The notes under the pieces are model-generated. The model saw only the letters and a program-made list of their open reading frames with translations, did no database searches and was not told where the DNA came from. Made by a program: the position numbers and the translations under genes. From Acetobacter sp. UBA5411 (GTDB lineage: Bacteria; Pseudomonadota; Alphaproteobacteria; Acetobacterales; Acetobacteraceae), in assembly GCF_002409645.1 (NCBI RefSeq), contig NZ_DHNR01000024.1, positions 1-31,192 on the forward strand: a stretch of DNA of 31,192 nucleotides. The letters are read 5' to 3'. The first letter of the stretch is position 1. Each line of letters begins with the position of its first letter. Positions 22,009-30,895 of the stretch are shown piece after piece.

Positions 22009-22041
22009 AAAAAAAGGGCGACACACGCATGTGCATCGCCC
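22009..22041 (-). terminator. Intrinsic terminator after the ParB-domain gene
   Basis: Read on the minus strand: gggcga (complement of 22036-22041) pairs with tcgccc (complement of 22016-22021), with an inner gcacatgc-type palindrome, followed by seven T (complement of 22009-22015). It lies 19 bases after the stop at 22060 and only 37 bases before the DUF3085 start. Confidence 0.82.
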
Positions 22042-22059
22042 CTTGCAAATCTTGGTCAG

Positions 22060-23991
22060 CTATACAGTCATCACAGCGAAGTGCTCGGGCATGACGCGGG
22101 CAAGCTCGGTCAGCTCTGTCGGAATGCGTGGATCAGCATGGGTGTCGGAAACGCGAGTTATCGGAGCCTGTTCATCCGTTTCGGCCTCGTCTGTGGGCTC
22201 TGCAGCCTTACCCGGTGTAAGATCTTCAATTCCATCCGCATCGCTGTCCTCCACGTCAGCCTCGCCGAAATCCCCGTCCTCGATTAGTTCCTCGTTCCCT
22301 TCATCATCCTCCTCAATTCTCGCTTTTAATCTCGCCCTCGCGGCCGCGCTTTTGGCCTTTCGCGCCAGTTCTTCCTTCCAAGCGGCGATCCCTTCCCCGA
22401 AACCCGCCGCCTCGGGCACCCAGCGGCCTTCGCCGACGTGGCCCATCAGCGCCTCGCGCATGGCCTTGCCGGTCGGCTTTTCTTCCAGCCCCTCGGCCTT
22501 CACCGCCTTTGTGATGCCCGACTTGCTGTAGGTCTTGAGGAACGCCTCAAAGGCCATGTTCGGCATGTGCGCGTCCGCGCCGAACAGCACGCCGAGAAGC
22601 TGCGCCGGCAGACCGCTGCCGCTGTGCATGCTCACCTCGCAGTTCATGAAGCTGCCGAGCACCTCGAGCGAGGCCTTACGCAGTGTAGCCGGATCGCGCA
22701 CCAGCACGCCCTCGGGAAACACGCGGCCGACCGCCCGCTCGCGCGCGGACACGCCGCCATAGGGATCGTAGGTGTGATCGCCATCGACCTTCACGTTGTT
22801 CGCGCTGAGCGCCAGCAGGAACGCGCCCACCAGATCCCACGGATCCACGTCCTCACTTGCGCCCGCGAGCGCCTCGCGTAGCGCCTGCGTGCGAATCTCG
22901 CCTATCAGCTTCAGGCCTGTCCCCGAAATGTCGGGCCGCTCCTTTGGCGCGGTCGAGGCCGGAACGGTCGTGACATTCAGCGAACCTGCCGCACCCTCCT
23001 CTCCTGCACGAACCGGGCGAGCGCGCATGTGGCCGCTCCTGATCTCGAGCGTACCTGCATGAACCCACACAATCGGTATATCGCCGTCCTGGGTGTGCTC
23101 CCAATCGTTCACCTGCCGATACTCGTGCGGAGTTATCGCTTCCCCATAGTGGTTTGCTCCGACGAACTGACCACCTTCAGGCAACGTCTTTTCTGCCCAC
23201 AGCTGCTGCGCCTTGAACATGGCCGGAAAGCTGGTGCAGTAGCGATTATCCTGATCGCCCTGCCCGAACAGATCCTCTTCCCAGACGACACCCGCTTCTT
23301 TCGCGGTGGCCTCGTCAAAAGCGAAATCTCGGGCATACAGCTCGGTGCGATCGAGCGCCTGCACAAATTCGGACCACTCAAAATACTGAAAATCGTCTGC
23401 CGTCAGATGGTAATCTGCCGGATCGCTCTCGCTCTCTCCGCTTTCCGCCCACACCTCGGCCCAGACGTCACGCTGGCGCTCAAGCGGCGTGCGGGCAATC
23501 GCGTTGCGTTCCTGAAAGGATGGCCCCATGCCGGCGTCGATTGCCGCGATGATCGGTGCGTGCATCTGCGCAAGCAGGGAAAGCCCGCGCAGATAGCCCG
23601 GCGTAATCATGAAGGCCCGGCAGATCTCCGTGTCACTCGCACCTTTCTCACGCAGATCGACAACACTTTTCCACTGGTCTGATTCCGACATGCTCTCTCG
23701 CACCATATTTTCTGCGACAGCGGCCATGGCGTGCGTTTTTTCGTCTCCATCTCGGACGTAGACGTCAATTTCCGGAAGCTTGGCTGCGATACAGGCGCGC
23801 ACGCGCCGATGGCCGGCGACAATCATCAGGCGTCCGTCTTCGAGTTCACGCACACACGGCGGCTGGATCTGCCCAATAGTCTTCGTGTTAAGGGCCATCT
23901 GATGATCCGCACGCACGTCTGTAGCGCTACGACGCGGATTGTGGGGGTTGGGAACGAGCGTTGTCGGATCCACGCGACGAAGTTCCGCCAT
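22060..23991 (-). CDS. ParB/Srx-domain protein with acidic tail
   Basis: A 643-residue protein. AAGGAG lies six bases before the ATG at 23991 and touches the ATG at 23997, so 23991 is chosen. Residues 1-110 form a ParB N-domain: LVPNPHNPRR, the IQPPCVREL strand, VAGHRRVRACIAA (usual motif GERRxRA) and MAAVAENMVRESMSESDQW; a helix-turn-helix-like DTEICRAFMITPGYLRGLSLLA follows. The middle (200-500) is unique; residues about 555-600 are very acidic (EEDDEGNEELIEDGDFGEADVEDSDADGIED in short runs). It is not a standard partition ParB: no ParA lies nearby. Such proteins may act as CTP-binding or nuclease factors, and pair with PP-loop proteins in IbrA/IbrB systems. Confidence 0.85.
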   Translation of the reverse strand: MAELRRVDPTTLVPNPHNPRRSATDVRADHQMALNTKTIGQIQPPCVRELEDGRLMIVAGHRRVRACIAAKLPEIDVYVRDGDEKTHAMAAVAENMVRESMSESDQWKSVVDLREKGASDTEICRAFMITPGYLRGLSLLAQMHAPIIAAIDAGMGPSFQERNAIARTPLERQRDVWAEVWAESGESESDPADYHLTADDFQYFEWSEFVQALDRTELYARDFAFDEATAKEAGVVWEEDLFGQGDQDNRYCTSFPAMFKAQQLWAEKTLPEGGQFVGANHYGEAITPHEYRQVNDWEHTQDGDIPIVWVHAGTLEIRSGHMRARPVRAGEEGAAGSLNVTTVPASTAPKERPDISGTGLKLIGEIRTQALREALAGASEDVDPWDLVGAFLLALSANNVKVDGDHTYDPYGGVSARERAVGRVFPEGVLVRDPATLRKASLEVLGSFMNCEVSMHSGSGLPAQLLGVLFGADAHMPNMAFEAFLKTYSKSGITKAVKAEGLEEKPTGKAMREALMGHVGEGRWVPEAAGFGEGIAAWKEELARKAKSAAARARLKARIEEDDEGNEELIEDGDFGEADVEDSDADGIEDLTPGKAAEPTDEAETDEQAPITRVSDTHADPRIPTELTELARVMPEHFAVMTV

Positions 23992-24040
23992 GGTCATCTC
24001 CTTGATTTCAGGGTTGCGAGGCTGTCTTTTTTCTCTGCCT

Positions 24041-24187
24041 CATGCTTTCCGCGACGGCGCAGACGGTGGGCCGGGGCAAGGGCGCGCGTGCGCGGCCCCG
24101 GAACGGGGCGCACCCTTGCGGCGGACAGACGGCCTGTGGCGCGTCCCTTGCCTTCTTCTCCTGCCCTGTCTTCTTTTTTCTTCTGGC
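24041..24187 (-). repeat. Structured spacer element before the ParB-domain gene
   Basis: The block gcaaggg...cccttgc (24076-24119) folds as a long stem with an inner gccccg-gaa-cggggc hairpin. On the minus strand a purine tract (complement of about 24145-24185) precedes it. Bases 24042-24150 match 25627-25735 without gaps and with roughly nine in ten positions equal. Confidence 0.78.
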
Positions 24188-24198
24188 AACGTCCGTTT

Positions 24199-24864
24199 TC
24201 AGAATGCCAGTGCGAGTGTGCCTGTGCTCAGCTGCTTCGCCAGCGGTGTCGCGTCGTATTCATGACCTGTTATCTGAGCACGATTGTAGATCCGCCGTTC
24301 ATCCAAATGCTGCCAGGAAAACAGGAGGGCCGCGTCGCGCATGTCGCGCAGAGGGAAAAGCGTCCACTGGAGCCGGTCGCCGACCCGCTCGGGTCGCCGT
24401 TCTTCGAGACACGCGATCAATGTGCTGAGTTCCTTGTGCCGCCACTCGCTATCGACAGTCTGTGGATCGGGAACATTCAGTGTCACGGAGCATCCAAGAA
24501 GACGTCCAAGCGTTTCGGGCGCAACGGCCGCGTCCACAATGTTGCGGTAACGGCGAATAAAGGTCTCGGCCTGTGTGTCACGACTGCCCGACAGCCGCAG
24601 ACCGCCGCCCTCGCACCACGCTGCGGTTTCAACAACCGTTGTCATGACCTGGTATTTTTTGCCGCTCGCCATCAGGCTCCAGTCGCGCACTCGTATTTCC
24701 ACGAGGCGGTTGCCGCGATACTGCTGGACTGTGAGATTGTTGTCGCCGCCCAGCTCGAAGAGCAGAAACTGATCGTCGAACAGGCGGGTCTGGGGAAAGG
24801 CCTCGCGCAACGTCTCGATGGGGAAGCGTACGGCGATGGCATCGTAAGCGATACGATGGGACAT
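24199..24864 (-). CDS. Unknown protein, 221 residues
   Basis: AGGA nine bases before the ATG at 24864 supports the start. The N-terminal half is beta-rich (AVRFPIETLREAFP, FLLFELGGDNNLTVQQYRGNRLVEIRVRDW) and the C-terminal half helical (LSTLIACLEERRPERVGDRLQW). No catalytic or metal motif is seen. The gene lies at the end of a three-gene unit (59, 174 and 221 residues) and is followed by the spacer before the ParB-domain gene. Unknown family. Confidence 0.7.
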   Translation of the reverse strand: MSHRIAYDAIAVRFPIETLREAFPQTRLFDDQFLLFELGGDNNLTVQQYRGNRLVEIRVRDWSLMASGKKYQVMTTVVETAAWCEGGGLRLSGSRDTQAETFIRRYRNIVDAAVAPETLGRLLGCSVTLNVPDPQTVDSEWRHKELSTLIACLEERRPERVGDRLQWTLFPLRDMRDAALLFSWQHLDERRIYNRAQITGHEYDATPLAKQLSTGTLALAF

Positions 24865-24909
24865 GATCTGTATTCCTGATGTAAAATTGGGGAAATGTCA
24901 GCGTTCTGG

Positions 24910-25434
24910 TTAGCGCAGCACAAACCAGTGCCGGTGCCACTCGGCCGTGGGATCGGCCGCGTTGATCCCGTCAGCGATGTGCTGCGCCAGGGCGTGTGTC
25001 GGCACCGGTTCGGACAGTTCGTGCGCGTGCGTGCCGTCCACCACGATCCACCAGCCAGCATGTTGCCCGTATATCTCGGCGTCGTTCGCAAGTTGCCATG
25101 GCTGGGCGTCGATGGGAGGCGCGGGCGCGAGTGGTTCCACCTCCCGGGCACACGATCCCGGCACGGCCTTTTCCACACTCGCCCGGAAACGACGGCGAAC
25201 ATCCCGGTTGCGATCACAAACAGTGGGCCGTTCCGGGCCATTGATCGCGCGCACGACGTCATCGAGAAGCCGCTCGCGCACATTGTCCACGAGATCGCCA
25301 GGGGCGACCGAAACGGACACCAGATACCCATCCCGTGCCGCCTCGCGGACGGCGGGTGGAAAATGGCTGAACGTGCCCTCGAACACGCGCGTGAGCACGC
25401 CTTCGAGGGCGGTTGCGGTCATCGGATCAGTCAT
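24910..25434 (-). CDS. Unknown protein, 174 residues
   Basis: Starts at 25434 with GGGGAG seven bases upstream, overlapping the preceding stop by eight bases (ATGACTGA). The product has a helical N-terminus (LEGVLTRVFEGTFSHFPPAVREAA), a basic middle (CDRNRDVRRRFRASVEKAV) and a C-terminus WWIVVDGTHAHELSEPVPTHALAQHIADGINAAD, typical of small plasmid proteins that read like 'display' domains, but I know no function. Confidence 0.68.
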   Translation of the reverse strand: MTDPMTATALEGVLTRVFEGTFSHFPPAVREAARDGYLVSVSVAPGDLVDNVRERLLDDVVRAINGPERPTVCDRNRDVRRRFRASVEKAVPGSCAREVEPLAPAPPIDAQPWQLANDAEIYGQHAGWWIVVDGTHAHELSEPVPTHALAQHIADGINAADPTAEWHRHWFVLR

Positions 25435-25606
25435 CCTCAGACTCCCCATCCATGACACCCAGCTCCCGCAGACGATCGGTATCCTCGAGCCGGACAATCT
25501 CGAAATCATCCGACCGATGCGCGAACTCTCCAGACCTCACCTCTCCCACTGTCGCATGGAAGCCGTCAGGCCAGATCACAATGTCGTCTCGATGGTGCGC
25601 AGTCAT
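25427..25606 (-). CDS. Unknown protein, 59 residues
   Basis: A short frame with AGGAG nine bases before the ATG at 25606. The product starts MTAHHRDDIVIWPDG and includes a WPDGFHATVGEVRSGEF stretch, then an acidic C-terminal half. The good ribosome binding site, the eight-base overlap with the next gene and the structured spacer just before it argue that it is real. No family recognised. Confidence 0.6.
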   Translation of the reverse strand: MTAHHRDDIVIWPDGFHATVGEVRSGEFAHRSDDFEIVRLEDTDRLRELGVMDGESEDD

Positions 25607-25624
25607 TTCTGATTACTCCTTTCC

Positions 25625-25768
25625 TTATGCTCTCCGCGACGGCGCAGACGGCTGGCCGGGGCAAGGGCGCGCCTGCGCGGCCCCGGAACGGGGCGCACCC
25701 TTGCCCCGGACGGGCGGCCTGTGGCGCACCCTTCCTCCCCTTCCCTGCCCTTCTTCTTCCTGCTTTTC
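25625..25768 (-). repeat. Structured spacer element before the 59-residue gene
   Basis: Same family as 24041-24187: stem gcaaggg (25661) to cccttgc (ending 25704) with the inner gccccg-gaa-cggggc hairpin. A purine tract (complement of about 25730-25770) adjoins the stop of the giant helicase gene. Confidence 0.78.
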
Positions 25769-28700
25769 TCAGGCCACCTCCTCGACCGGCTCGGTGGTCT
25801 CAGCCGCACTGTCGTCATTGGCGGTCGCCTCTTTCAGCGCGGCTTCCTCCTCCTTGCCCGAGGCCTCGAGATCCGCATCCAGCGCCACCAGCTCGGCCAG
25901 CTTCGCCTCGAGATCGCCCGCCTCTGTGAACGGCAGGCCCTGACGCGCGCGATAGGCTGGCAGGCGACGCTCGGCCTCTTCGAGGCTGCGGCGCGCGTTC
26001 GCCAGATCGCCGTCGAGGCGGAGCGCTGCGTGCTCGATGCGCGAGATCAGACCCAGTGGTTTCGTCTCGCGGTCGATCTCGATGTCCACATCGCCTGCGG
26101 GCGTGTCGAGAAACACATAGGCTTCCACGTCGGGTTTCCCTTTGTTCGTGGAGAAGAACTGGCTCTCGCGCGCCTCGCACACCACCTCGAAGCCCGCGAT
26201 GCGGCCCATCACCCAGCGGCCTTCCTGCTTCTCGCGCTCGGCAAGACGGGCCTGCGAGAGGATCCACGCGCCGGCCTTCTCGCGGCTCTCCACCACGCCC
26301 CGGTCACGATGCAGCGCGAACGCCTCGCCTTTCGTGGAGACGCGCTGGGCGATCGCCGCTTCCAGCTTCGGAATGATCGACGTTGCCGTTGCGATGTCGC
26401 GCTCCGCGTGCTGGATCTGACGCCGCACGTTGAACTGGTCGTCGTAATGCGCCGCCTGCAGGCGCTCGAGACGGGCGATGTCGGCTTCCAGCCCTGCTTT
26501 CTGGATCAGGCGCATGTCGCCGGACGCCAGCGCCTTGGCCATCGCGAAATCGTTGCCCTCGCCGCCCACGTCCTCAATGCGTCGGATCGACCGGTCTCCC
26601 GACATGGCTAGACCTATGAAGCGCATTTTCCGTTCAAGCAGCTGCCAGTTGGTGGCGTCCACCGAGCCCTGCTGCGCGTAGGCGTAGATCTGGATTTCCG
26701 CGTTCTGGTTGCCCTGTCGCTCGATGCGGCCCTCACGCTGCATGATGTCAGCCACCAGCCAGGGCACGTCGAGATGATGCAGGGCGATCAGCCGCTGCTG
26801 GGCGTTCACGCCCGTGCCCATCGTGGCCGTCGAGCCGATCAGGATCCGCTTGCGTCCGGCGTTGAGATCGCCGAACAGCCGCAGTTTCGCGGCCGCCTTG
26901 TCGTAATCCTGCATAAAGGCGATCTGCTCGGCCGGCACGCCCATGCGGATCAGTTCCGAACGGATCCAGACGTAGGCCGAAAAGCCGCGCTTGCCTTGCG
27001 CGGCTTCCGTTCCAAGATCGGAGAAGATCATCTGCACTGCGCCCGGCAGGTCGTAGGGACGATCGGTGTCGGGATTGGTGTAGCGGTTGGCCGAGGTCTC
27101 CTGCCAGATCGCGAATACCTTGCGGATCAGGACATTGAGCTTCGAGCGGTTATCATTGGCCGCGAACGGATCGACAAACCGCAGGTCTATGGCGCCGAAG
27201 CGGGCATCGTTCATCACGCTCAGGATGATGTCGTCACCCTTCTGCGGACGACCTGTGCGCTCTTCAATCGCCTTCATCCGCCATGCCAGCGTCTTCTGAA
27301 AAGCCTTGAATTCAACGTGATTGTCTGCGACCACGATCTGGCGTTTGCCGCCCCTGACATCGGGCAGCTTGACGTATTTGCGCAGTTCGTCGGACTGCAC
27401 CACATCGGCGAAGTCGCGATACATCGCGATCAGGTCGGCGACGTTGACGAACTCGGTAAAGCGCGTGACCGGCTTGTATTGCCCGTTGGGCTGCAGTTCC
27501 AGTTCAGTGCGGGTCTCGCCGAAACTGGCCGACCAGGCATCGAACTCGTGCAGATCGCGCGCTTCCAGGGCAGCAAGGTTCATGTAGCGGCCGACATTCC
27601 ACAATTCGGCGATCGTGTTGGTGATCGGCGAACCTGACGCCATGATGAGCGGCCGCGTTGGATCGTTTGCTGCCAGATAACGGATTTTCACGAACAGATC
27701 CCACGCGCGCTGCGAACCATTGGGATCGACGCCGCGCAGGTCCGCCTGATTGGTGGCGTAAGACAGCTTGCGGAAAAGCTGTGCCTCATCGACGAGAATC
27801 TGGTCGATACCGATCTCGCCCATGTGCAGCAGATCGTCCTTGCGCGCGGCCAGTCCTACCAGCTTGTCCTCCATCCCCTCTTTCATGCGCTCGATACGCT
27901 TGCGCGAGATGCGATCGTCCTTGTCGATGTCGGTGAGCAGGGTCTCGTAGGAGGCGATCTGACTCTCGATCATACCGCGCTCGAAATCGGCTTCGACGGG
28001 AATGAACTTGAAAGCGTCATGGGTGATGATGATCGCGTCCCAGTTCTCCGTGGCCGCACGGGCGATAAAGCGCTGGCGTTTCGCCTTGACGAAGTTCGTC
28101 TCGTCGGCGACCAGAATGCGCGCTGTCGGGTAGAGCATCAGGAACTCTTTCGCCATCTGCGCCAGGCAGTGGCCGGGCACGACGATGCACGCCTTGCTGA
28201 TAAGCCCGAGGCGCTTCTGCTCCATCACAGCCGCCGCCATCGAGAAGGTCTTTCCCGCCCCCACAGCGTGCGCCATGTAGGTGCCCCCCGAGGCGATGAT
28301 CCGCCAGATCACGCGCTTCTGGTGCGGGCGCAGGGTGATTGCGCTGCTGGCGCCGGGCAGCCGGAGATGCGAGCCATCGAAGACGCGGGGCACGAGATTG
28401 TTGTAGGTCTCGTTGTAGAGCTTCACGAGGCGGTCGGAGCGATCGGCGTCCTGCCACACCCACGTCTCGAAGGCGCGCTTGATCGCTCCCAGCTTCTCCT
28501 TGGCGGCCTCTGTCTCCTGCGTGTTCAGCGTGCGTCTGTCGTTCCCGTTCTCATCCTTGAAGTGATCCCAGATCTTGGGGATGGACTGCGTGAGCGCGTC
28601 GTCGAGCAGATCGGCCGCATTCCGCCGCTCCGTTCCCCAGACGGATGTCGCCTCGGCCTTGCCAAAGAACGGTGCGCGGTCGATGCTCCAGCACGCTACC

Positions 28701-30895
28701 GACGCTGTGTGATGGATCGTGGTTTCCACGCCGATCACCTCGGAGACGAAGGCTTCGATGTCGGCGACCGGCAGCCACGGCGCGCCCAGACGGGCGGTGA
28801 TTTCCGAGGGCCGCAGGTCTGACGGCTGCACGCCCTCGAGGGCGGTGACCGTGCGGGCGAAGCGCGGATCGCTCTGCGCCGCCTCACGCGCGCGGACCAG
28901 CTTGGTTCGCACTGCACCCGAGAGCATCTCGTCGGCCGTCACCCAGACGTCCCTGCCCTGCCCGCTTTTCTCAGCGTCGAGATAGACGCAATCGCCCAGC
29001 TCCGTCAGCGCATCCGCCTCGCTGCGGCCCAGAAGCTCGGCGATCAGCGCAAGATCCACGCGGCCGGTCTCGTGCAACGACACCGCCAGTGCGTCGTGCG
29101 CGCCGTGGATCTCCGGCTCGCTCGGCGCGTGAATGACGCGCTCGGAGAAAATCGGCCCCATGCGCCCGGTGTCAGTTGCCTCGTCGTAGTCCTCGATCGA
29201 CGCGACCAGCCACACATCCGGATCGTCCACGAAAGGCTGGATGTTGGGGCGGCGCTGGGTCTCACGCTTCGCGCCAGTCTCGGGATCCTCGCGCACACTG
29301 GTCCGCGTATGATTGATTGGACCGAACTCACGCACGAAGGACAGATAGGCGGTCTTGAGCTGACGCTGCAGCTCGCCATAAGGCTGATTGGCCATCTGCG
29401 CGCGCAGGACGGCACGGGCGCTATCGCGCACTGGCACCAGCGCTGAGATGATGCGACCGTGCTTGGCGAAGATCCCCTCGGTGGAACCAGCCTTGCGGAT
29501 CGCAACCTTCTGGGCCTGCCCGTCGATGATCTGGTGCAGCGTGCCCTTCTCGACGAAGTAGCTGCCTTCCTTGAGATCGGCGCCGGTTGCCGCCGTTCCG
29601 ATCCGCACGCCGTCGCCTGCCGGCCGGACGATCCGGCTCTCGCGTGGCGGCAGGAAATGCACGTTGGGCGCGATGCGGTTGAGGGCTTCCGGAAGCAGGA
29701 CGTCGAGCCCGGTATCCTTGCGGGGCGCACAGGTGTATCCGGGACCGAACTGCGTGGTGGTCCAGGCGTGCGTGCCGAGCATCTGCGCGGGATTTGCGAG
29801 AAGGTAGCGATTGACAATCAGCGGGCCATTGCCCTCATCGCTGTCGGCTATCTCGCCCGTTTCAAGCCAGGTCTCGTCGCCGGGAGCCTCGCCGATCTCG
29901 CGCTTGCGGAAGGCCAGCACGTCCACCACGACGTCCGTTCCCGCGTCGTCGCGCATCGCGCCCTCGGGCAGCCTGACCGCCCCCAGAAGATCGGCGCTCT
30001 CGGCAATGGTCCGGCGTGCCGTGGGATCGGTCTTGTCCAGCGTGTAGCGGGATGTCACAAACAGCGCGATCCCGCCCGGGCGCAGCGCCTCGATGGAGCG
30101 CGCGATGAAGAAGTCGTGCAGGCTCAGTCCCAGCTTCTCCAGACCTTCGCGGCCATGCACCGACCGGTTGGAAAAAGGCGGGTTGCCGATGGCGAGATCG
30201 TAGCCCTGGATCAGCTGGGCGCGAGTAAAGTCCTCACTACGGATCCACTGGTTCGGATAGAGTTTGCGGGCGATCCGCGCCGAGATCGGGTCGTTCTCGA
30301 TCCCGGTGAAGGCGATCTTTCCCTCGAGCTTTGCCGGGCGTGCTGCGATAAACAGGCCGGTGCCGCAACCGGGCTCGAGCACGGAACCGCCCCGAAAGCC
30401 CATGCGCTGGGCCATGTCCCACAGCGAATGCACGATCAGCTCTGGCGTGTAGTGGGCATATTGCGTGGCGCGCTGCAGCCCGGCCCGCTCGCTCTCGCTG
30501 GTCAGCCGCGTGAGTTCCGAGGCGACATCCTCCCAGCCCTTGCGCACCTCTTTTCCGGGTGCCGGAAACAGGCCGTTGGCCAGCTCACCCGCGCCAAAGC
30601 CGGTAAAGCGGGCCAGCACGTCCTGCTCGGCCGGGGTCGCGTTGCGGTCCTCGCGCTCGAGCGCGGCGACAAGCGCGATCGCCGCGACATTGGCCTCGGC
30701 GCGGGCCTTCCAGCCGTGCGCCAGACCACGCACGCCGTCGAGGCGGAAATCGCGCGCGGGGATACGCAGGGGTTCGGCTGGCGCCGGGGCCACCTCGGGG
30801 ATGGGCTGATCGTCGTCGAGTGACCACAGGGCGGCGAGGTCGCCAGAGAGGGCGGTGGTGTCGAACAGGCTGAACTGCTGGGAAGACGCGGACAT
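25769..30895 (-). CDS. Giant N6-adenine methyltransferase/SNF2-type helicase fusion
   Basis: A 1708-residue protein. The N-terminal methyltransferase has motif I SVLEPGCGTGLF (171-182) and catalytic IGNPPFSN (237-243, NPPF). The helicase has Walker A HAVGAGKT (about 874-881), Walker B ILVDEAQL (about 1030) and motif VI MQREGRIERQGN (about 1385). Between and after them are long unique regions; a coiled, charged C-terminus ends at residue 1708. The protein likely methylates DNA at adenine and translocates on it, protecting the element or marking it. DarB of phage P1 is a distant analogue, which is my inference. QFSLF at residues 7-11 resembles a clamp-binding peptide. The start has GGAG six bases before the ATG; a structured spacer precedes it. 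Confidence 0.92.
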   Translation of the reverse strand: MSASSQQFSLFDTTALSGDLAALWSLDDDQPIPEVAPAPAEPLRIPARDFRLDGVRGLAHGWKARAEANVAAIALVAALEREDRNATPAEQDVLARFTGFGAGELANGLFPAPGKEVRKGWEDVASELTRLTSESERAGLQRATQYAHYTPELIVHSLWDMAQRMGFRGGSVLEPGCGTGLFIAARPAKLEGKIAFTGIENDPISARIARKLYPNQWIRSEDFTRAQLIQGYDLAIGNPPFSNRSVHGREGLEKLGLSLHDFFIARSIEALRPGGIALFVTSRYTLDKTDPTARRTIAESADLLGAVRLPEGAMRDDAGTDVVVDVLAFRKREIGEAPGDETWLETGEIADSDEGNGPLIVNRYLLANPAQMLGTHAWTTTQFGPGYTCAPRKDTGLDVLLPEALNRIAPNVHFLPPRESRIVRPAGDGVRIGTAATGADLKEGSYFVEKGTLHQIIDGQAQKVAIRKAGSTEGIFAKHGRIISALVPVRDSARAVLRAQMANQPYGELQRQLKTAYLSFVREFGPINHTRTSVREDPETGAKRETQRRPNIQPFVDDPDVWLVASIEDYDEATDTGRMGPIFSERVIHAPSEPEIHGAHDALAVSLHETGRVDLALIAELLGRSEADALTELGDCVYLDAEKSGQGRDVWVTADEMLSGAVRTKLVRAREAAQSDPRFARTVTALEGVQPSDLRPSEITARLGAPWLPVADIEAFVSEVIGVETTIHHTASVACWSIDRAPFFGKAEATSVWGTERRNAADLLDDALTQSIPKIWDHFKDENGNDRRTLNTQETEAAKEKLGAIKRAFETWVWQDADRSDRLVKLYNETYNNLVPRVFDGSHLRLPGASSAITLRPHQKRVIWRIIASGGTYMAHAVGAGKTFSMAAAVMEQKRLGLISKACIVVPGHCLAQMAKEFLMLYPTARILVADETNFVKAKRQRFIARAATENWDAIIITHDAFKFIPVEADFERGMIESQIASYETLLTDIDKDDRISRKRIERMKEGMEDKLVGLAARKDDLLHMGEIGIDQILVDEAQLFRKLSYATNQADLRGVDPNGSQRAWDLFVKIRYLAANDPTRPLIMASGSPITNTIAELWNVGRYMNLAALEARDLHEFDAWSASFGETRTELELQPNGQYKPVTRFTEFVNVADLIAMYRDFADVVQSDELRKYVKLPDVRGGKRQIVVADNHVEFKAFQKTLAWRMKAIEERTGRPQKGDDIILSVMNDARFGAIDLRFVDPFAANDNRSKLNVLIRKVFAIWQETSANRYTNPDTDRPYDLPGAVQMIFSDLGTEAAQGKRGFSAYVWIRSELIRMGVPAEQIAFMQDYDKAAAKLRLFGDLNAGRKRILIGSTATMGTGVNAQQRLIALHHLDVPWLVADIMQREGRIERQGNQNAEIQIYAYAQQGSVDATNWQLLERKMRFIGLAMSGDRSIRRIEDVGGEGNDFAMAKALASGDMRLIQKAGLEADIARLERLQAAHYDDQFNVRRQIQHAERDIATATSIIPKLEAAIAQRVSTKGEAFALHRDRGVVESREKAGAWILSQARLAEREKQEGRWVMGRIAGFEVVCEARESQFFSTNKGKPDVEAYVFLDTPAGDVDIEIDRETKPLGLISRIEHAALRLDGDLANARRSLEEAERRLPAYRARQGLPFTEAGDLEAKLAELVALDADLEASGKEEEAALKEATANDDSAAETTEPVEEVA

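Noticed and set aside
27824..28822. 332-codon plus-strand frame opposite the helicase core
   Set aside because: Antisense shadow of Walker A and nearby conserved helicase sequence; no ribosome binding site or domain.
29459..30823. 454-codon plus-strand frame opposite the giant methyltransferase-helicase
   Set aside because: It lies fully antisense to conserved methyltransferase motifs; long antisense frames are expected at this GC content.
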